The notes: a model not told the origin generated them from the letters alone. 64,000 nt of DNA from Sphingobacterium spiritivorum (GCF_016725325.1 NZ_CP068083.1:3844001-3908000), one strand, 5' to 3'; positions 16,904 through 27,459 are shown, numbered from the stretch's first letter. Numbers and translations are program-made.

Positions 16904-19900
16904 ATGAAAAAAAATGCGCTATTGGGTATTTTTTACCACAAGCGGTCATCACCTAAATTATTGTTGATTATGAAATTAATCTTTTTTATCATGACATGTT
17001 TATTAATGCATACCTATGGGGCTACGTATGCGCAGCATGTTACGATATCGGAGCGAAATGCTACTTTGGAAAGGGTAGTAAAACAGATGCGACAGCAGAC
17101 GGGATATGACTTTTTGTTAGATAAAGATATTTTACAACAACATCGATCGATCAACGTGGAGCTGAAAAATGTAGGCCTTACTCAGGCCTTACAATCCATT
17201 GTTAAAGGTCGAAATCTCAGCTTTTCAATTGAGGGTAAATCGGTCGTGATTACGAGCACACATGACGCAAGCTCCAAACAGGTTTCTCTAAACGCTGAAA
17301 AAACGGCTAAAAGAAAACCTCCGGAAGAAGCGAGCGATCTTTTTTCCGGCTCAAATAATCCGATTGACATCACCGGAAAAGTTGTGGATGAAAATGGCAG
17401 GCCACTGCCGGATGCCTCTATTTCTGTGATAGGGGGCACGCATTCCACAAGAACCAATACAAATGGTGAATTTACACTCAAAGACGTTGACGAAAAAGCA
17501 ACTTTACTAATATCCTATGTGGGGTTCGAACCAAGGAGGGTATCGGCATCTTCCAATATCGGACAGATCAAGATGCAGAAAGTTGTAGGGGTACTGGAGG
17601 AAGTTCAGGTCATCAATACGGGCTATCAGACGATTTCCAAAGAACGTAGTGCCGGATCCTACGCCAAGCCTAATATGACTATTCTCGAAAACCGGACCGG
17701 AAGCATGAACATCTTGCAGCGTCTGGATGGTTTAGTAGCTGGTCTGACCGTCAATAATTCGCCCGGTGCAAGCCAAAACCCATTTTTAATCCGAGGACTT
17801 TCGACCATTGGTGTGCGTAATAAAAATGGGGGACCCAATGATCCAGCTTATATTGGTACCAATAGAAATCCGCTATATGTTGTAGATGGTATACCTATTG
17901 ATGATGTTTCGAGTATTAATCCACAGGATGTAGCGGACGTGACCGTTTTGAAAGATGCAACTGCAGCATCCATCTGGGGGGCAAGAGCCTCTAATGGGGT
18001 GATTGTCATTACCACAAAAAAAGGCACTCCTGATGGCAAACTGAAGATTACCTATGACGCATTTATCAATTTTCAGGGCAAACCCGATCTGGCTTATTTT
18101 AAGACACTGAACAGCCCTGAATTTATCCAGGCCGCTATCGAGACATTTGATCCGGAAATCTATCCCTGGGAAACTGTATTTCCTTATACATCAGGAGGCA
18201 GTGGAATAGCACCTCATCAAAGGATTCAGTATGATTTGTCAAGAGGTTTGATCAGCCCGGCAATGGCCAAAGCAAGTTTGGACAGTCTATCCGCATTGGA
18301 CAACAGGTCGCAGATTAAAGATCTTGCTTATCGAAATGCTTCATTGATGAATCATACGTTATCGATGTCAAAAGGGGGAGATATCTATTCTTTTTACGGG
18401 TCAGGAGCTTATACCGGTTTGGTCAGTAATTACCCTGGTGCGAAGGATAACACTTATAAACTAAATCTACGGCAGGATGTACAGATAGGAAAATTTATGC
18501 AGGTCAATCTGATCAGTGATCTGACCTATGGCGTTAACAGCAGCAAACGAAATGTGATGGCTGATTACAATTTCTATCCGTATCAATTGCTGCAAGATCA
18601 TAACGGTGTAAACCTGTCCATACCCTATATGGGTTCGTTAAGTGAAGAAGTCAGAGCTGATTTTGAACAACGAAGCCGTATTAATTTGAATTACAGTCCT
18701 TTAGAAGAAGTCAATTATGGTTATAACCGTGGGAGCAATTTCCTGAGCCGTAATGTGCTAAATACAAGTATTAAGTTATGGGATGGGTTAAAATTTGAGG
18801 GAACGTATGGGTTCACAAAAGGTACGAGTAAAACCGAGGAGTATGATGATGCCAAAAGTTACCAGGTGAGGAATGAACTCGTGCAATTTACTGTCGCACC
18901 TACAGCCCAATCCACCCCAATTTACTACCTACCCACTAGTGGAGGGAAGTACACGATTAGTAATCAGCATAGACAGAGCTGGACGGTCAGGAACTTATTG
19001 AGTTATACTAAAAATTGGAATGAGGATGAACATCAATTAACAGCTTTGGCCGGGCAGGAGGTGCAGGAAGCACTGATAAATACAAATGGCAGTACAGTGC
19101 GGGGCTATAATGAATTACTACAGACTTATGGTGCCATCGACTATGCTACGCTTGGTATCACAGGAGTAGGAAATCCGGTCATGCCAAATTTTGGTAACCG
19201 CAGTCTTTTGAGCAATGATAATTTTCTTCAGAGCGAGCGCTTGACCCGGTTTATTTCCTATTATGCTAATCTCGCCTATACCTATAAACATAGATATGCT
19301 TTAAACGGAAGCTTTCGTGTGGACCGAAGTAATTTATTTGGATTGGATAAGTCGGCACAAAACAGACCTGTCTGGAGCATTGGCGGCAAATGGATCTTAA
19401 GTAGCGAGTCTTTTATGGCCGATACAAAATGGCTGGATAATCTTGCCTTGCGGGCGACTTATGGTTTGACCGGTAACTCTCCCGATCCTGGGATTGCGGC
19501 CTCGCAGGATATTTTACGCGCCGTCCAAAATGGTTTCCTGCCCAATAGAACCGGGGTCGTTATTGCTACACCATCCAATTCAAAGCTTACTTGGGAGAGT
19601 ACCCGAAATATAAATTTAGGGGTTGATTTTGCAACATTCAACAATCGTATCAGCGGTACGCTGGATCTTTACAAAAAATCCACTACCGATATGCTTGGTG
19701 TATTGCCTACCAATGCCTTCAGCGGCTATTCCAGTATTGTAGGTAATCTGGGAGATATGGTGAATAAAGGAATCGAACTTAATCTGAATACCTTAAACAT
19801 TTCAAAAGGGAAATTTCGATGGAGCACTGTAGTGAATCTTGCTTACAATAAGAATATGGTAACTAAATTGAATGATGAATCGGCTGTTTTCTCCAGTATG

Positions 19901-20617
19901 AACCGTATCTGGCAAAACTATGTGGAAGGATTTCCCGCCTTCGCGTTATTTGCTTACAACTTTGCCGGTCTGAACGAACTTGGCGATCCCAGAATTCGTC
20001 TTGCGGATGGGACGGTCACAACCGAACGTGATGCTGCCGCCGCGGACGATGTTTCTTTCAAAGGAACCTTTCAGCCTGTGTGGAGTGGTGGTTTGTCGAA
20101 TATCATTTCCTATAATGGGTTGAGCCTGAGTGCGAATGCAATCTTCAATCTGGGGCATGTGATGCGCAAAGATGTCAATACGGTCTACACATATCGGCTT
20201 TATCATTCGGATGCTCTTCGGGCAGGACTTACAAGTGGAAATCTGCACAGTGATTTTGCCAACAGGTGGAAACAGCCGGGTGATGAGCTGCTTACCTCGA
20301 TCCCTTCTTATGTCTCTAATTCCTCATTGAGTTTTACGAGACGGGATGTAGGGTATTATACTTATGGCGATTTAAATGTGGTAAGTGCTTCTTATATCAA
20401 ACTTCGGGACATTACTTTAGCCTATAGTCTGCCTTCTTCTCTACTGGAAAGGCTACACACGCAGCAGATTACCCTGCGTATGCAGTTATCCAACCTCATG
20501 CTGTGGAAAGCCAATAAAGATGATATAGATCCAGAATTTATAGATGCAGCCTCAGGAATACGCAGCATGCGATTCAATCAGGGAACCGTCTCATTCGGCG
20601 TGAATGTAAAATTTTAA
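16904..20617 (+). CDS. SusC/RagA-family TonB-dependent transporter with STN signalling domain
   Basis: A 1237-residue outer-membrane transporter. Order: signal peptide (hydrophobic 19-38, cleaved near YAQ), STN domain (about 45-115, VTISERNATLERVVKQM ... SIEGKSVVIT), carboxypeptidase-regulatory-like domain (about 150-220, DITGKVVDENGRPLPDASIS), a TonB-box-like segment (LEEVQVINTGYQ), plug domain (LQRLDGLVAGLTVNN, PLYVVDGIPIDD, ATAASIWGARASNGVIVITTKKG) and a 22-strand barrel ending in F (VNVKF). The STN domain couples it to the upstream FecR/sigma pair. The plug lead GYQTISKERSAGSY is a recognisable SusC subtype found next to TlpA and M16 genes. The ligand is unknown, perhaps a peptide given the neighbours. 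Confidence 0.93.
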   Translation: MKKNALLGIFYHKRSSPKLLLIMKLIFFIMTCLLMHTYGATYAQHVTISERNATLERVVKQMRQQTGYDFLLDKDILQQHRSINVELKNVGLTQALQSIVKGRNLSFSIEGKSVVITSTHDASSKQVSLNAEKTAKRKPPEEASDLFSGSNNPIDITGKVVDENGRPLPDASISVIGGTHSTRTNTNGEFTLKDVDEKATLLISYVGFEPRRVSASSNIGQIKMQKVVGVLEEVQVINTGYQTISKERSAGSYAKPNMTILENRTGSMNILQRLDGLVAGLTVNNSPGASQNPFLIRGLSTIGVRNKNGGPNDPAYIGTNRNPLYVVDGIPIDDVSSINPQDVADVTVLKDATAASIWGARASNGVIVITTKKGTPDGKLKITYDAFINFQGKPDLAYFKTLNSPEFIQAAIETFDPEIYPWETVFPYTSGGSGIAPHQRIQYDLSRGLISPAMAKASLDSLSALDNRSQIKDLAYRNASLMNHTLSMSKGGDIYSFYGSGAYTGLVSNYPGAKDNTYKLNLRQDVQIGKFMQVNLISDLTYGVNSSKRNVMADYNFYPYQLLQDHNGVNLSIPYMGSLSEEVRADFEQRSRINLNYSPLEEVNYGYNRGSNFLSRNVLNTSIKLWDGLKFEGTYGFTKGTSKTEEYDDAKSYQVRNELVQFTVAPTAQSTPIYYLPTSGGKYTISNQHRQSWTVRNLLSYTKNWNEDEHQLTALAGQEVQEALINTNGSTVRGYNELLQTYGAIDYATLGITGVGNPVMPNFGNRSLLSNDNFLQSERLTRFISYYANLAYTYKHRYALNGSFRVDRSNLFGLDKSAQNRPVWSIGGKWILSSESFMADTKWLDNLALRATYGLTGNSPDPGIAASQDILRAVQNGFLPNRTGVVIATPSNSKLTWESTRNINLGVDFATFNNRISGTLDLYKKSTTDMLGVLPTNAFSGYSSIVGNLGDMVNKGIELNLNTLNISKGKFRWSTVVNLAYNKNMVTKLNDESAVFSSMNRIWQNYVEGFPAFALFAYNFAGLNELGDPRIRLADGTVTTERDAAAADDVSFKGTFQPVWSGGLSNIISYNGLSLSANAIFNLGHVMRKDVNTVYTYRLYHSDALRAGLTSGNLHSDFANRWKQPGDELLTSIPSYVSNSSLSFTRRDVGYYTYGDLNVVSASYIKLRDITLAYSLPSSLLERLHTQQITLRMQLSNLMLWKANKDDIDPEFIDAASGIRSMRFNQGTVSFGVNVKF

Positions 20618-20629
20618 TTTAAAGTACAG

Positions 20630-22072
20630 ATGACAATGAAAAATAAACATAAAACAGGAATAGCCCTGATGGCTTTTGTTGCTCTTGTATGTTCCTGTAA
20701 AAAGGACTTTCTGGAAGTCACCCCTAAGGGGCGCCTTATTGCACAAAAGGTGGCCGATTATGACTTGCTGCTCAACAACCTGGATCTTTCCAATATAAGT
20801 ACCAGCTCTCAAGTGATTATGAGTGATGAAATAGCTGCGGTACAACCTTATTTTGATGGTTCTGATCAAAGGACACAGCGGCTTTTCCGCTGGGAGGATG
20901 TGATTTACCAACGCGATCAGGATGCGATAGAAATGGATATGCCGATGAGAAATATTTATACCTATAACAAGATTATAAATGAATTGCCTGCGGCCACGGA
21001 TGGGACCGAACAGCAGAAACAATCGATAGCCGCTGAAGCAATGGCTGGAAGAGCATGGACATATTTTTTGCTGGTCAACTATTTTGCTAAACCCTATAGT
21101 AGCAGTACGGCAGCAACAGATCCGGGCTATCCGATTATAACTAAGGCAGATGTCACCGAAACGAAATTTACCAGAGCTACCGTCCACGAAGTCTATGATT
21201 TTATTGTCGATGATCTGGTCAAGGCAATTCCCCATTTACCGGCTCGAACGACGCATTCCCTGCGGATGTCCCAGGCTGCGGCTGAGGGTCTGTTGGGCAA
21301 GGTATATCTCTTTATGGGAAAACCGGACCTGGCCTTACCGCATTTAAATGCTTCGCTGCTTGCTGTGAATAATTCTGCTATTCCCATCGCCCTGTATGAT
21401 TACAATAAAACTCTGGCTCCTGGCGGTGAGTTTTTACCAATGGGTATTTATGGGCCTAATTATCCAAATACAGCAAACAATCGGGAGATCTTATATAATA
21501 AGCAGTCTAGTAATTTCTGGACTTTTATCTATAATGAACTGGTCATCGACAAGCCGACAGTTGCATTGTTTGATTCCGCTGATCTCCGGTTAAAATTCTA
21601 CTCCGCGTCCGCAAATTATGGACCAGCTTATCCGACAGGTCTACTTCGGAAAATGGGGCCAACTACTTTTCAGTATGGAGTTGTGCTGCCTGATCTGTAT
21701 TTGCTCCGGGCAGAATGTAAGGCGAGGATGGGCGATTTGGCTGGTGCAAGGCTCGATGTGGAAGCGTTGCGCAAGAACAGGATGCCTGAAGCAAATGCCC
21801 TTGTCCCGGCATCCATTGCAGGGCAACAATTGGCATTGCTCAAATTTATTCTGTCAGAGCGTGTCCGCGAATTCGCACTCAGCGGCTATCGTTGGTTTGA
21901 TATGCGCCGTTTATCTGTTGACCCTTTATTCAGTGATATCCATTATACGCATAGGCTCTATAGCGAAACGGGAGCAGTCATGGCTACCTATGATTTAAAA
22001 CCCGAACGCATGGTACTTCGGTTTCCACAAAAGGTAATGGATCAGAATCCCGGTATGCAGAATAATCCATAG
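20630..22072 (+). CDS. SusD/RagB-family surface lipoprotein
   Basis: A 480-residue SusD-like lipoprotein that caps the SusC pore. The signal peptide ends in the lipobox VCSC, followed by KKDFLEVTPKG, the canonical SusD start. TPR-like repeats follow (MAGRAWTYFLLVNYFAKPY, RMSQAAAEGLLGKVYLFMG), and the C-terminal hallmark ERVREFALSGYRWFDMRRL is present. It is on the short side for the family. It starts 12 bp after susC, so the two are co-transcribed. Confidence 0.92.
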   Translation: MTMKNKHKTGIALMAFVALVCSCKKDFLEVTPKGRLIAQKVADYDLLLNNLDLSNISTSSQVIMSDEIAAVQPYFDGSDQRTQRLFRWEDVIYQRDQDAIEMDMPMRNIYTYNKIINELPAATDGTEQQKQSIAAEAMAGRAWTYFLLVNYFAKPYSSSTAATDPGYPIITKADVTETKFTRATVHEVYDFIVDDLVKAIPHLPARTTHSLRMSQAAAEGLLGKVYLFMGKPDLALPHLNASLLAVNNSAIPIALYDYNKTLAPGGEFLPMGIYGPNYPNTANNREILYNKQSSNFWTFIYNELVIDKPTVALFDSADLRLKFYSASANYGPAYPTGLLRKMGPTTFQYGVVLPDLYLLRAECKARMGDLAGARLDVEALRKNRMPEANALVPASIAGQQLALLKFILSERVREFALSGYRWFDMRRLSVDPLFSDIHYTHRLYSETGAVMATYDLKPERMVLRFPQKVMDQNPGMQNNP

Positions 22073-22112
22073 TGAAATAAATGATTTAAAAATTTAGCTA
22101 AAATCAAGTGTA

Positions 22113-23264
22113 ATGAAAAAAAATTTAACAGCTACATTAGTTAGCCTGGCAGCGCTATGCGCCAATGGACAGGAAAGTTTTTCCATTAAAGGAAAGCTTA
22201 CCGGAAACCACGAAGGGAAAAAAGTAATCCTCGAATACCCGAATCCTTCAGGGGTTAAGGATAAAATCAGAGATTCCACACTCGTTAAGAATGGTGTTTT
22301 TTCCTTTCAGGGAAAATTAGCCAGAGACCTGACGAGGGCCAATTTGACTATGAGTGTTGTGGGAAAAGAAATCGATCCTGGCGATTGGAGAAGGTTTTAT
22401 GAGATTGATCAACAGGATTTTATGTTGGAAAATAAAGCATTTGTGGTCAAAGGCGAAAATATGAAGACCGCAAGGATAACCGGGACTACGGCACAAGCTG
22501 ATCTTCAATTGTATAAAGAACAAACAAAAGAACCAGACGAACAGATGAAATCTTTCTCAGAAAAAATGCAGCAGTTTCATAGAACCAATGATACAGTAGC
22601 AATAGCGAAATTGCGTGCTGAGGCACCTGATTTTAATGAGGCCAGAAAAAAGATACAAAAAGATTTTATCCTGACACATCCGGATTCTTATGTCAGTCTT
22701 TATTTACTTCTGTTTAATGGGGGTATCTCTAATCCTGAGTTTGAGTCACTGTTCAATACTCTGACTGATCGTATAAAAAATACCGATATGGGTCGCGAAC
22801 TCGATATCCAGCTAAAAGCGTCGAAGAAAGTTACAGTTGGCAAACCAGCTTTGGATTTTGAGATGAATGATACACAGGGGCGTCCTGTCAGGCTATCTTC
22901 ATTCAAAGGCAAATATGTGCTGCTAGATTTTTGGGCAAGCTGGTGCGGCCCTTGCCGTGATCTGCATCCCGATATGGTTAAAGCTTACGAGAAGTTTAAA
23001 GAGTACAACTTCGAAATTATTGCTGTTTCGCTGGATAGTAAACGTGAGCCTTGGTTAGAGGCTATTGCGCAAGATGGATTGCCCTGGATACAATTGAGCG
23101 ATCTGAAAGGAATGCGTAATGCAGCGGCCTTGCAATATGGTGTAACAGGCATCCCACAGAATTTTTTGATTGACCCGGAGGGAAATATCATTGCCATTGA
23201 GCTGAAGCATCAAGCGCTGGAGGAAAAGTTAACGGAAGTATTGGTATCTAAAAGCAACCCATAA
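22113..23264 (+). CDS. TlpA-like thiol-disulfide oxidoreductase, copy 1
   Basis: A 383-residue exported protein: a signal peptide (1-19), a DUF4369-like N-terminal beta domain (ESFSIKGKLTGNHEGKKVILEYPN...), a helical middle (130-235) and a thioredoxin/AhpC-TSA domain with active site W-C278-G-P-C281 and the cis-Pro region TGIPQNF. It probably keeps envelope cysteines reduced or handles disulfides of imported peptides. It is a tandem paralogue of the next gene: same architecture, same active-site positions and the shared start QESFSI. Confidence 0.9.
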   Translation: MKKNLTATLVSLAALCANGQESFSIKGKLTGNHEGKKVILEYPNPSGVKDKIRDSTLVKNGVFSFQGKLARDLTRANLTMSVVGKEIDPGDWRRFYEIDQQDFMLENKAFVVKGENMKTARITGTTAQADLQLYKEQTKEPDEQMKSFSEKMQQFHRTNDTVAIAKLRAEAPDFNEARKKIQKDFILTHPDSYVSLYLLLFNGGISNPEFESLFNTLTDRIKNTDMGRELDIQLKASKKVTVGKPALDFEMNDTQGRPVRLSSFKGKYVLLDFWASWCGPCRDLHPDMVKAYEKFKEYNFEIIAVSLDSKREPWLEAIAQDGLPWIQLSDLKGMRNAAALQYGVTGIPQNFLIDPEGNIIAIELKHQALEEKLTEVLVSKSNP

Positions 23265-23292
23265 TAGATCACATTTCAATAAATATTAAGAT

Positions 23293-24429
23293 ATGAGAAA
23301 GTTAATCGTAACCATATTAATAAGTCTTACGGCATGTTATGCCAATGCACAAGAAAGTTTTTCAATTCAGGGAAAGTTAGCTGGTGATTATGAAGGCTAT
23401 AAAGTCTTTTTACGCTATAGTAATCCGAATGGCCTTAAAGAGTTTATCGTAGATTCAACGTATGTCAAGGATGGTAATTTTATATTGAAAGGTACATTGG
23501 CCAGTGATATGGTCAGTGCTGATTTGCATATGACCGCTGTTGGAAAAGAACTGGATCCCCTGGACTGGAAAAACTATCATAAACTGGATCAGCAGGAATT
23601 TATGCTTCAAAATGCAGATTTCCAGGTTACCGGGCCCAATATAAAACAAGCCCGCATCACAGGTGGTCCTGTCCAGACCGACTATCTGGTTCTATCGGAT
23701 ATTGTGAAGCCGCTTAAAAATAAAGCACTTGCCATTTCAAAACAGATGATGGAAAATGCTGCAGCTGGTAACAGGGAGGCAAACAAAGACCTTGGTCCAA
23801 AATATAGTAATGCAGCCAAAGCCGTAGAAGATGCTGAACTGAAGTTCCTTGATGCGAACCCCAATTCTTTTGCCAGTCTTATTGTTGTCAATGATCAAAT
23901 GGGTGTGGAGAATCCAAAATTTGAAGAACGTTTCAATAAATTGAGTCCGCGTGTCCGTAGCTTGTCATTAGCAAAAACACTTCAAACACAGTTAAATGCA
24001 CAAAAAACTGTTGCGATTGGAAATCATGCTATTGATTTTGTAATGGACGATGACAGTGGAAAACCAGTTTCGCTGTCGTCTTTTAAAGGCAAGTTTGTGC
24101 TGCTTGATTTTTGGGCTAGCTGGTGCGGTCCCTGTCGTGCTGAAATGCCGTTCCTAAATGAAATCTATCAAAAGTATAAAGACAAAAATTTTGAAGTTGT
24201 GGCAGTTTCAATTGACAGCAAAAAAGAGCATTGGCTAAAAGCAATCAAAGAGGACAAAATGTCCTGGGTGCAGTTAAGCGATCTAAAAGGATATAAAAAT
24301 GATGCCGCCCTAAAATATGGCGTCAGCGCGATACCACGTAATTTCCTGATCAATCCGGAAGGTATTGTTATCGCACAGGATCTACGCGGAGAGGATATTG
24401 AAAAGGAATTGAGCAAAATAATAAAATAA
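23293..24429 (+). CDS. TlpA-like thiol-disulfide oxidoreductase, copy 2
   Basis: 378 residues, colinear with copy 1: signal peptide (cleavage near ANAQ), DUF4369-like domain (ESFSIQGKLAGDYEGYKVFLRYSNP), helical middle, and a thioredoxin domain with W-C278-G-P-C281 and SAIPRNF. The middle region (140-235) has diverged most, while the thioredoxin part is nearly the same (LLDFWASWCGPCR in both). The residue following the CGPC motif differs in context (AEMPFLNE here, DLHPDMVK in copy 1), which may tune the partner or redox potential. It starts 28 bp after copy 1 and ends 7 bp before the M16 gene. Confidence 0.9.
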   Translation: MRKLIVTILISLTACYANAQESFSIQGKLAGDYEGYKVFLRYSNPNGLKEFIVDSTYVKDGNFILKGTLASDMVSADLHMTAVGKELDPLDWKNYHKLDQQEFMLQNADFQVTGPNIKQARITGGPVQTDYLVLSDIVKPLKNKALAISKQMMENAAAGNREANKDLGPKYSNAAKAVEDAELKFLDANPNSFASLIVVNDQMGVENPKFEERFNKLSPRVRSLSLAKTLQTQLNAQKTVAIGNHAIDFVMDDDSGKPVSLSSFKGKFVLLDFWASWCGPCRAEMPFLNEIYQKYKDKNFEVVAVSIDSKKEHWLKAIKEDKMSWVQLSDLKGYKNDAALKYGVSAIPRNFLINPEGIVIAQDLRGEDIEKELSKIIK

Positions 24430-24436
24430 TACTCGA

Positions 24437-27388
24437 ATGATAAGGAAATCCAATATTTACTATAAAGCTTTACTTTTATGTGCTTTTGTATTCTTATTCG
24501 CTGATTCCATGTGGGCGCAATCCCGTTATCAATGGAAAACTGCCTCTTCTGGAGGTTATGACTACAGGTATGTCAGTAACGATCCTACCCAATCACGTTT
24601 TTATACATTAAAAAACGGATTAACGGTTATTCTGAGTAAAAATACGAAGCAACCACGTATTCAGACCTATATCGCAACAAAAGCAGGAAGTAAAACCGAT
24701 CCCAAAGAGCACACCGGACTGGCACATTATCTCGAGCATATGCTTTTCAAAGGTACGGACAAGTATGGCAGTCTGGATTGGAATAAAGAAAAGCCTCTGC
24801 TGGATCAGATCTATGCACTCTATGAAAAGTATAATCATAGTACGGATTCGGTAGAGCGAAATGCGATCTATAAGCAGATAGATCTGGTTTCCGGGGAAGC
24901 CTCCAAATTTGCCCTGCCTAATGAATACGATAAACTCATGAGCAATATGGGGGCAAAAGGTAGTAATGCTTTTACTTCTTTTGAGCAGACAGTGTACATT
25001 GAAGATATTCCTAATAATGTCATTGATAAATACCTGAGCGTACAGGCTGAGCGTTTTCGAAATCCAGTCTTGCGGCTGTTCCATACGGAACTCGAATCTG
25101 TCTATGAAGAGAAGAATATCAGCCTGGATAAAGATGATAGAAAAGTAAGCGAGGCTATGTTTGAAGCCATTTTTCCGAACAACAATTATGGAAAACAAAC
25201 TGTTTTGGGATCGGTAGAGCATCTTAAAAATCCATCATTAAAAGCGATTCAGCATTATTATGAGACGTATTATGTACCCAATAATATGGCGATTATTATG
25301 TCCGGTGATTTTGATCCCAATGAAGTGATCAGGCGAGTTGATGATGCTTTTGGTTACATGATTTCCAAGCCTGTTCCTGAATATATTTTCGAAAAAGAAC
25401 AACCTATAACTCATCCAGTTTCCATAACGATTACCGGGCCATCCGCTGAGTACCTGACGATGGGATTTCGTTTTCCGGGTGCCGCAAGTGCGGATGCAGA
25501 AATGCTCAGTCTTGTTGCTAGCATGCTGTCAAACGGAGCAGCTGGCTTGATAGATATCAATCTGGTAAAATCACAGAAACTATTAGGTGCTGATGCATAT
25601 CCTCAAATTCTAAAAGATTATTCAATACTTACACTACAGGGTAATCCAATAGAAGGGCAGACATTGGATGATGTGAAAAAACTGTTATTGGCTGAAATCC
25701 ATAAATTACAGAATGGCGATTTTTCCGAAGATTTGATTATTTCAATTGTCAACAATGAGAAAAAATCCGAGCTGAGGAAACGGGCAAGTAGTCTTGGTGT
25801 AGTTTATGATTTATTGTCCAGTTTTACTTCAGAACTCGATTGGGCAAACGAAGTAGGTTACACAGAGCGATTGTCGAAAATAACGAAGAAGGATATTATG
25901 CAATTTGCTAATACGTATCTTTCTGATCGCAATTATATTGCTGTTTATAAACGGCAGGGTATCGATACAGACGTGGTAAAAGTAATTAAGCCTGCAATAA
26001 CGCCAATTACTGTAAACCAATTTGCAGAATCAGGTTTTTTAAAGCAGATCAATGCGATGCCTGAGCAGCCTATACAACCCCGTTGGATTGATTTTAACCA
26101 AGATATCTCAAAATTCAAATTGCGGGATCTTGATGTTCTGGCTGTGACTAATCAGGAGAATGAACTTTTTAATCTGAGCTATCAGTTCGATGTTGGTCAA
26201 TGGGACAATAAGCTATTGGATCTTGCTACCGGTTATCTTGAATTTTTAGGAACAAAGACCAGGAGCAGCGAAAAATTCAGCCGTGAATTTTATAAGCTTG
26301 CTTCAGACTTTAGTGTTTCCACTGGTGATGAAGAGAGTATGATCAGTATTTCCGGATTGAACAGTAACTTTAACGAATCTGTTGATTTATTACATGACCT
26401 TCTCCATCATTGTGTAGCCGATGAAGCTGCTTTTAACTCTTACATTGACCGCCTAAAAAAAATCCGGCAAAATGCAAAAGAAAATAAGGGTGCTATTATG
26501 GAAGGATTAAAGGCTTATGCACAATATGGAGAAAAGAATCCCTTTAATTTCACCTTAACAGATGCGGAACTCGATGCGCTAAAAGCAGAAGACCTGGTAG
26601 CGGTATTACATAATCTGGTAAATGTCAAACCGCGTATTTTATATTATGGTCCTCAGCCTGTTAACGAACTGATGAAGAATCTGAAACCGTTAAAAAACAT
26701 CAATCGCGCATATTACAAAATGGATAAGGGAGAAAAATTCAAAGAAAAGCCAACAGCTGCTAATATGGTGTTGTTTGCGCATTATCCAATGAAACAGACA
26801 GAGGTGTTTTGGATCCGAAACACTGGAGTATTTGACCGCCATCTGATGCCAGAAATAGCCTTTTTTAACGGATACTTTGGTGCAGGGATTGGAAGTATTG
26901 TTTTTCAGACCCTTCGCGAATCCAAAGCTTTGGCTTATTCAACGTATGCTTATTATGGACAGCCTCAAAAGAAGGAAAATTATGAAATGATGAGTGCCTA
27001 TATCGGGACACAGTCCGATAAGTTTAAAGATGCGGTGAATGGAATGAATACGCTCCTAAATGAATTGCCTGAATCTAAGGTAGGGGTAGCATCTGTTCGT
27101 GAAAATCTGCTGAAATCACTGGCAAGTGAGCGTATCACAGGTGCCAGTATTCTTTCAAGCTACTTGCAGGCACAGCGTCGCGGTCTTTCTGAAGACCCGA
27201 GGAGAGCCATTTTTGAAAAAATACCAACACTTACTTACAATGATCTTAAAGTTTTTCATGCTGATAAAATCAGCCATAAACCTTATGTCTATTGTATTGT
27301 AGGAGATGAGAGCAGCCTAAAAGAAAGTGATATTTCAAGTGTAGGTAATATCAAAAAAGTCAGCCTCAGTGAAATATTTGGATACTAA
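24437..27388 (+). CDS. M16 family zinc metallopeptidase (pitrilysin-like), secreted
   Basis: 983 residues with an N-terminal signal peptide (about 1-28, ending SMWAQ). The inverted zinc motif H97-Y-L-E100-H101 is intact and the distal Glu is in the ESVYEEKNIS region, so the first M16 half is catalytic; the second half (from about 540) is the inactive M16_C-type clam-shell partner. These enzymes degrade short peptides in a closed chamber. As last gene of the sigma/FecR/SusCD/TlpA operon it suggests that the imported substrate is a peptide, or a glycan-peptide, that is reduced and cleaved in the periplasm. A strong terminator follows at 27433. Confidence 0.92.
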   Translation: MIRKSNIYYKALLLCAFVFLFADSMWAQSRYQWKTASSGGYDYRYVSNDPTQSRFYTLKNGLTVILSKNTKQPRIQTYIATKAGSKTDPKEHTGLAHYLEHMLFKGTDKYGSLDWNKEKPLLDQIYALYEKYNHSTDSVERNAIYKQIDLVSGEASKFALPNEYDKLMSNMGAKGSNAFTSFEQTVYIEDIPNNVIDKYLSVQAERFRNPVLRLFHTELESVYEEKNISLDKDDRKVSEAMFEAIFPNNNYGKQTVLGSVEHLKNPSLKAIQHYYETYYVPNNMAIIMSGDFDPNEVIRRVDDAFGYMISKPVPEYIFEKEQPITHPVSITITGPSAEYLTMGFRFPGAASADAEMLSLVASMLSNGAAGLIDINLVKSQKLLGADAYPQILKDYSILTLQGNPIEGQTLDDVKKLLLAEIHKLQNGDFSEDLIISIVNNEKKSELRKRASSLGVVYDLLSSFTSELDWANEVGYTERLSKITKKDIMQFANTYLSDRNYIAVYKRQGIDTDVVKVIKPAITPITVNQFAESGFLKQINAMPEQPIQPRWIDFNQDISKFKLRDLDVLAVTNQENELFNLSYQFDVGQWDNKLLDLATGYLEFLGTKTRSSEKFSREFYKLASDFSVSTGDEESMISISGLNSNFNESVDLLHDLLHHCVADEAAFNSYIDRLKKIRQNAKENKGAIMEGLKAYAQYGEKNPFNFTLTDAELDALKAEDLVAVLHNLVNVKPRILYYGPQPVNELMKNLKPLKNINRAYYKMDKGEKFKEKPTAANMVLFAHYPMKQTEVFWIRNTGVFDRHLMPEIAFFNGYFGAGIGSIVFQTLRESKALAYSTYAYYGQPQKKENYEMMSAYIGTQSDKFKDAVNGMNTLLNELPESKVGVASVRENLLKSLASERITGASILSSYLQAQRRGLSEDPRRAIFEKIPTLTYNDLKVFHADKISHKPYVYCIVGDESSLKESDISSVGNIKKVSLSEIFGY

Positions 27389-27432
27389 TATCGTTTCTTC
27401 AAAATTCAGGTAAATTATTTATAATGTTTCTC

Positions 27433-27459
27433 AGGGCCTCGTTATTTTACGATGGCCCT
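27433..27459 (+). terminator. terminator of the sigma/SusCD/TlpA/M16 operon
   Basis: AGGGCC-TCGT / ACGA-T-GGCCCT, ten pairs with one bulge and a 6-nt loop, followed by TTTTTC, 45 bp past the M16 stop. Confidence 0.8.
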
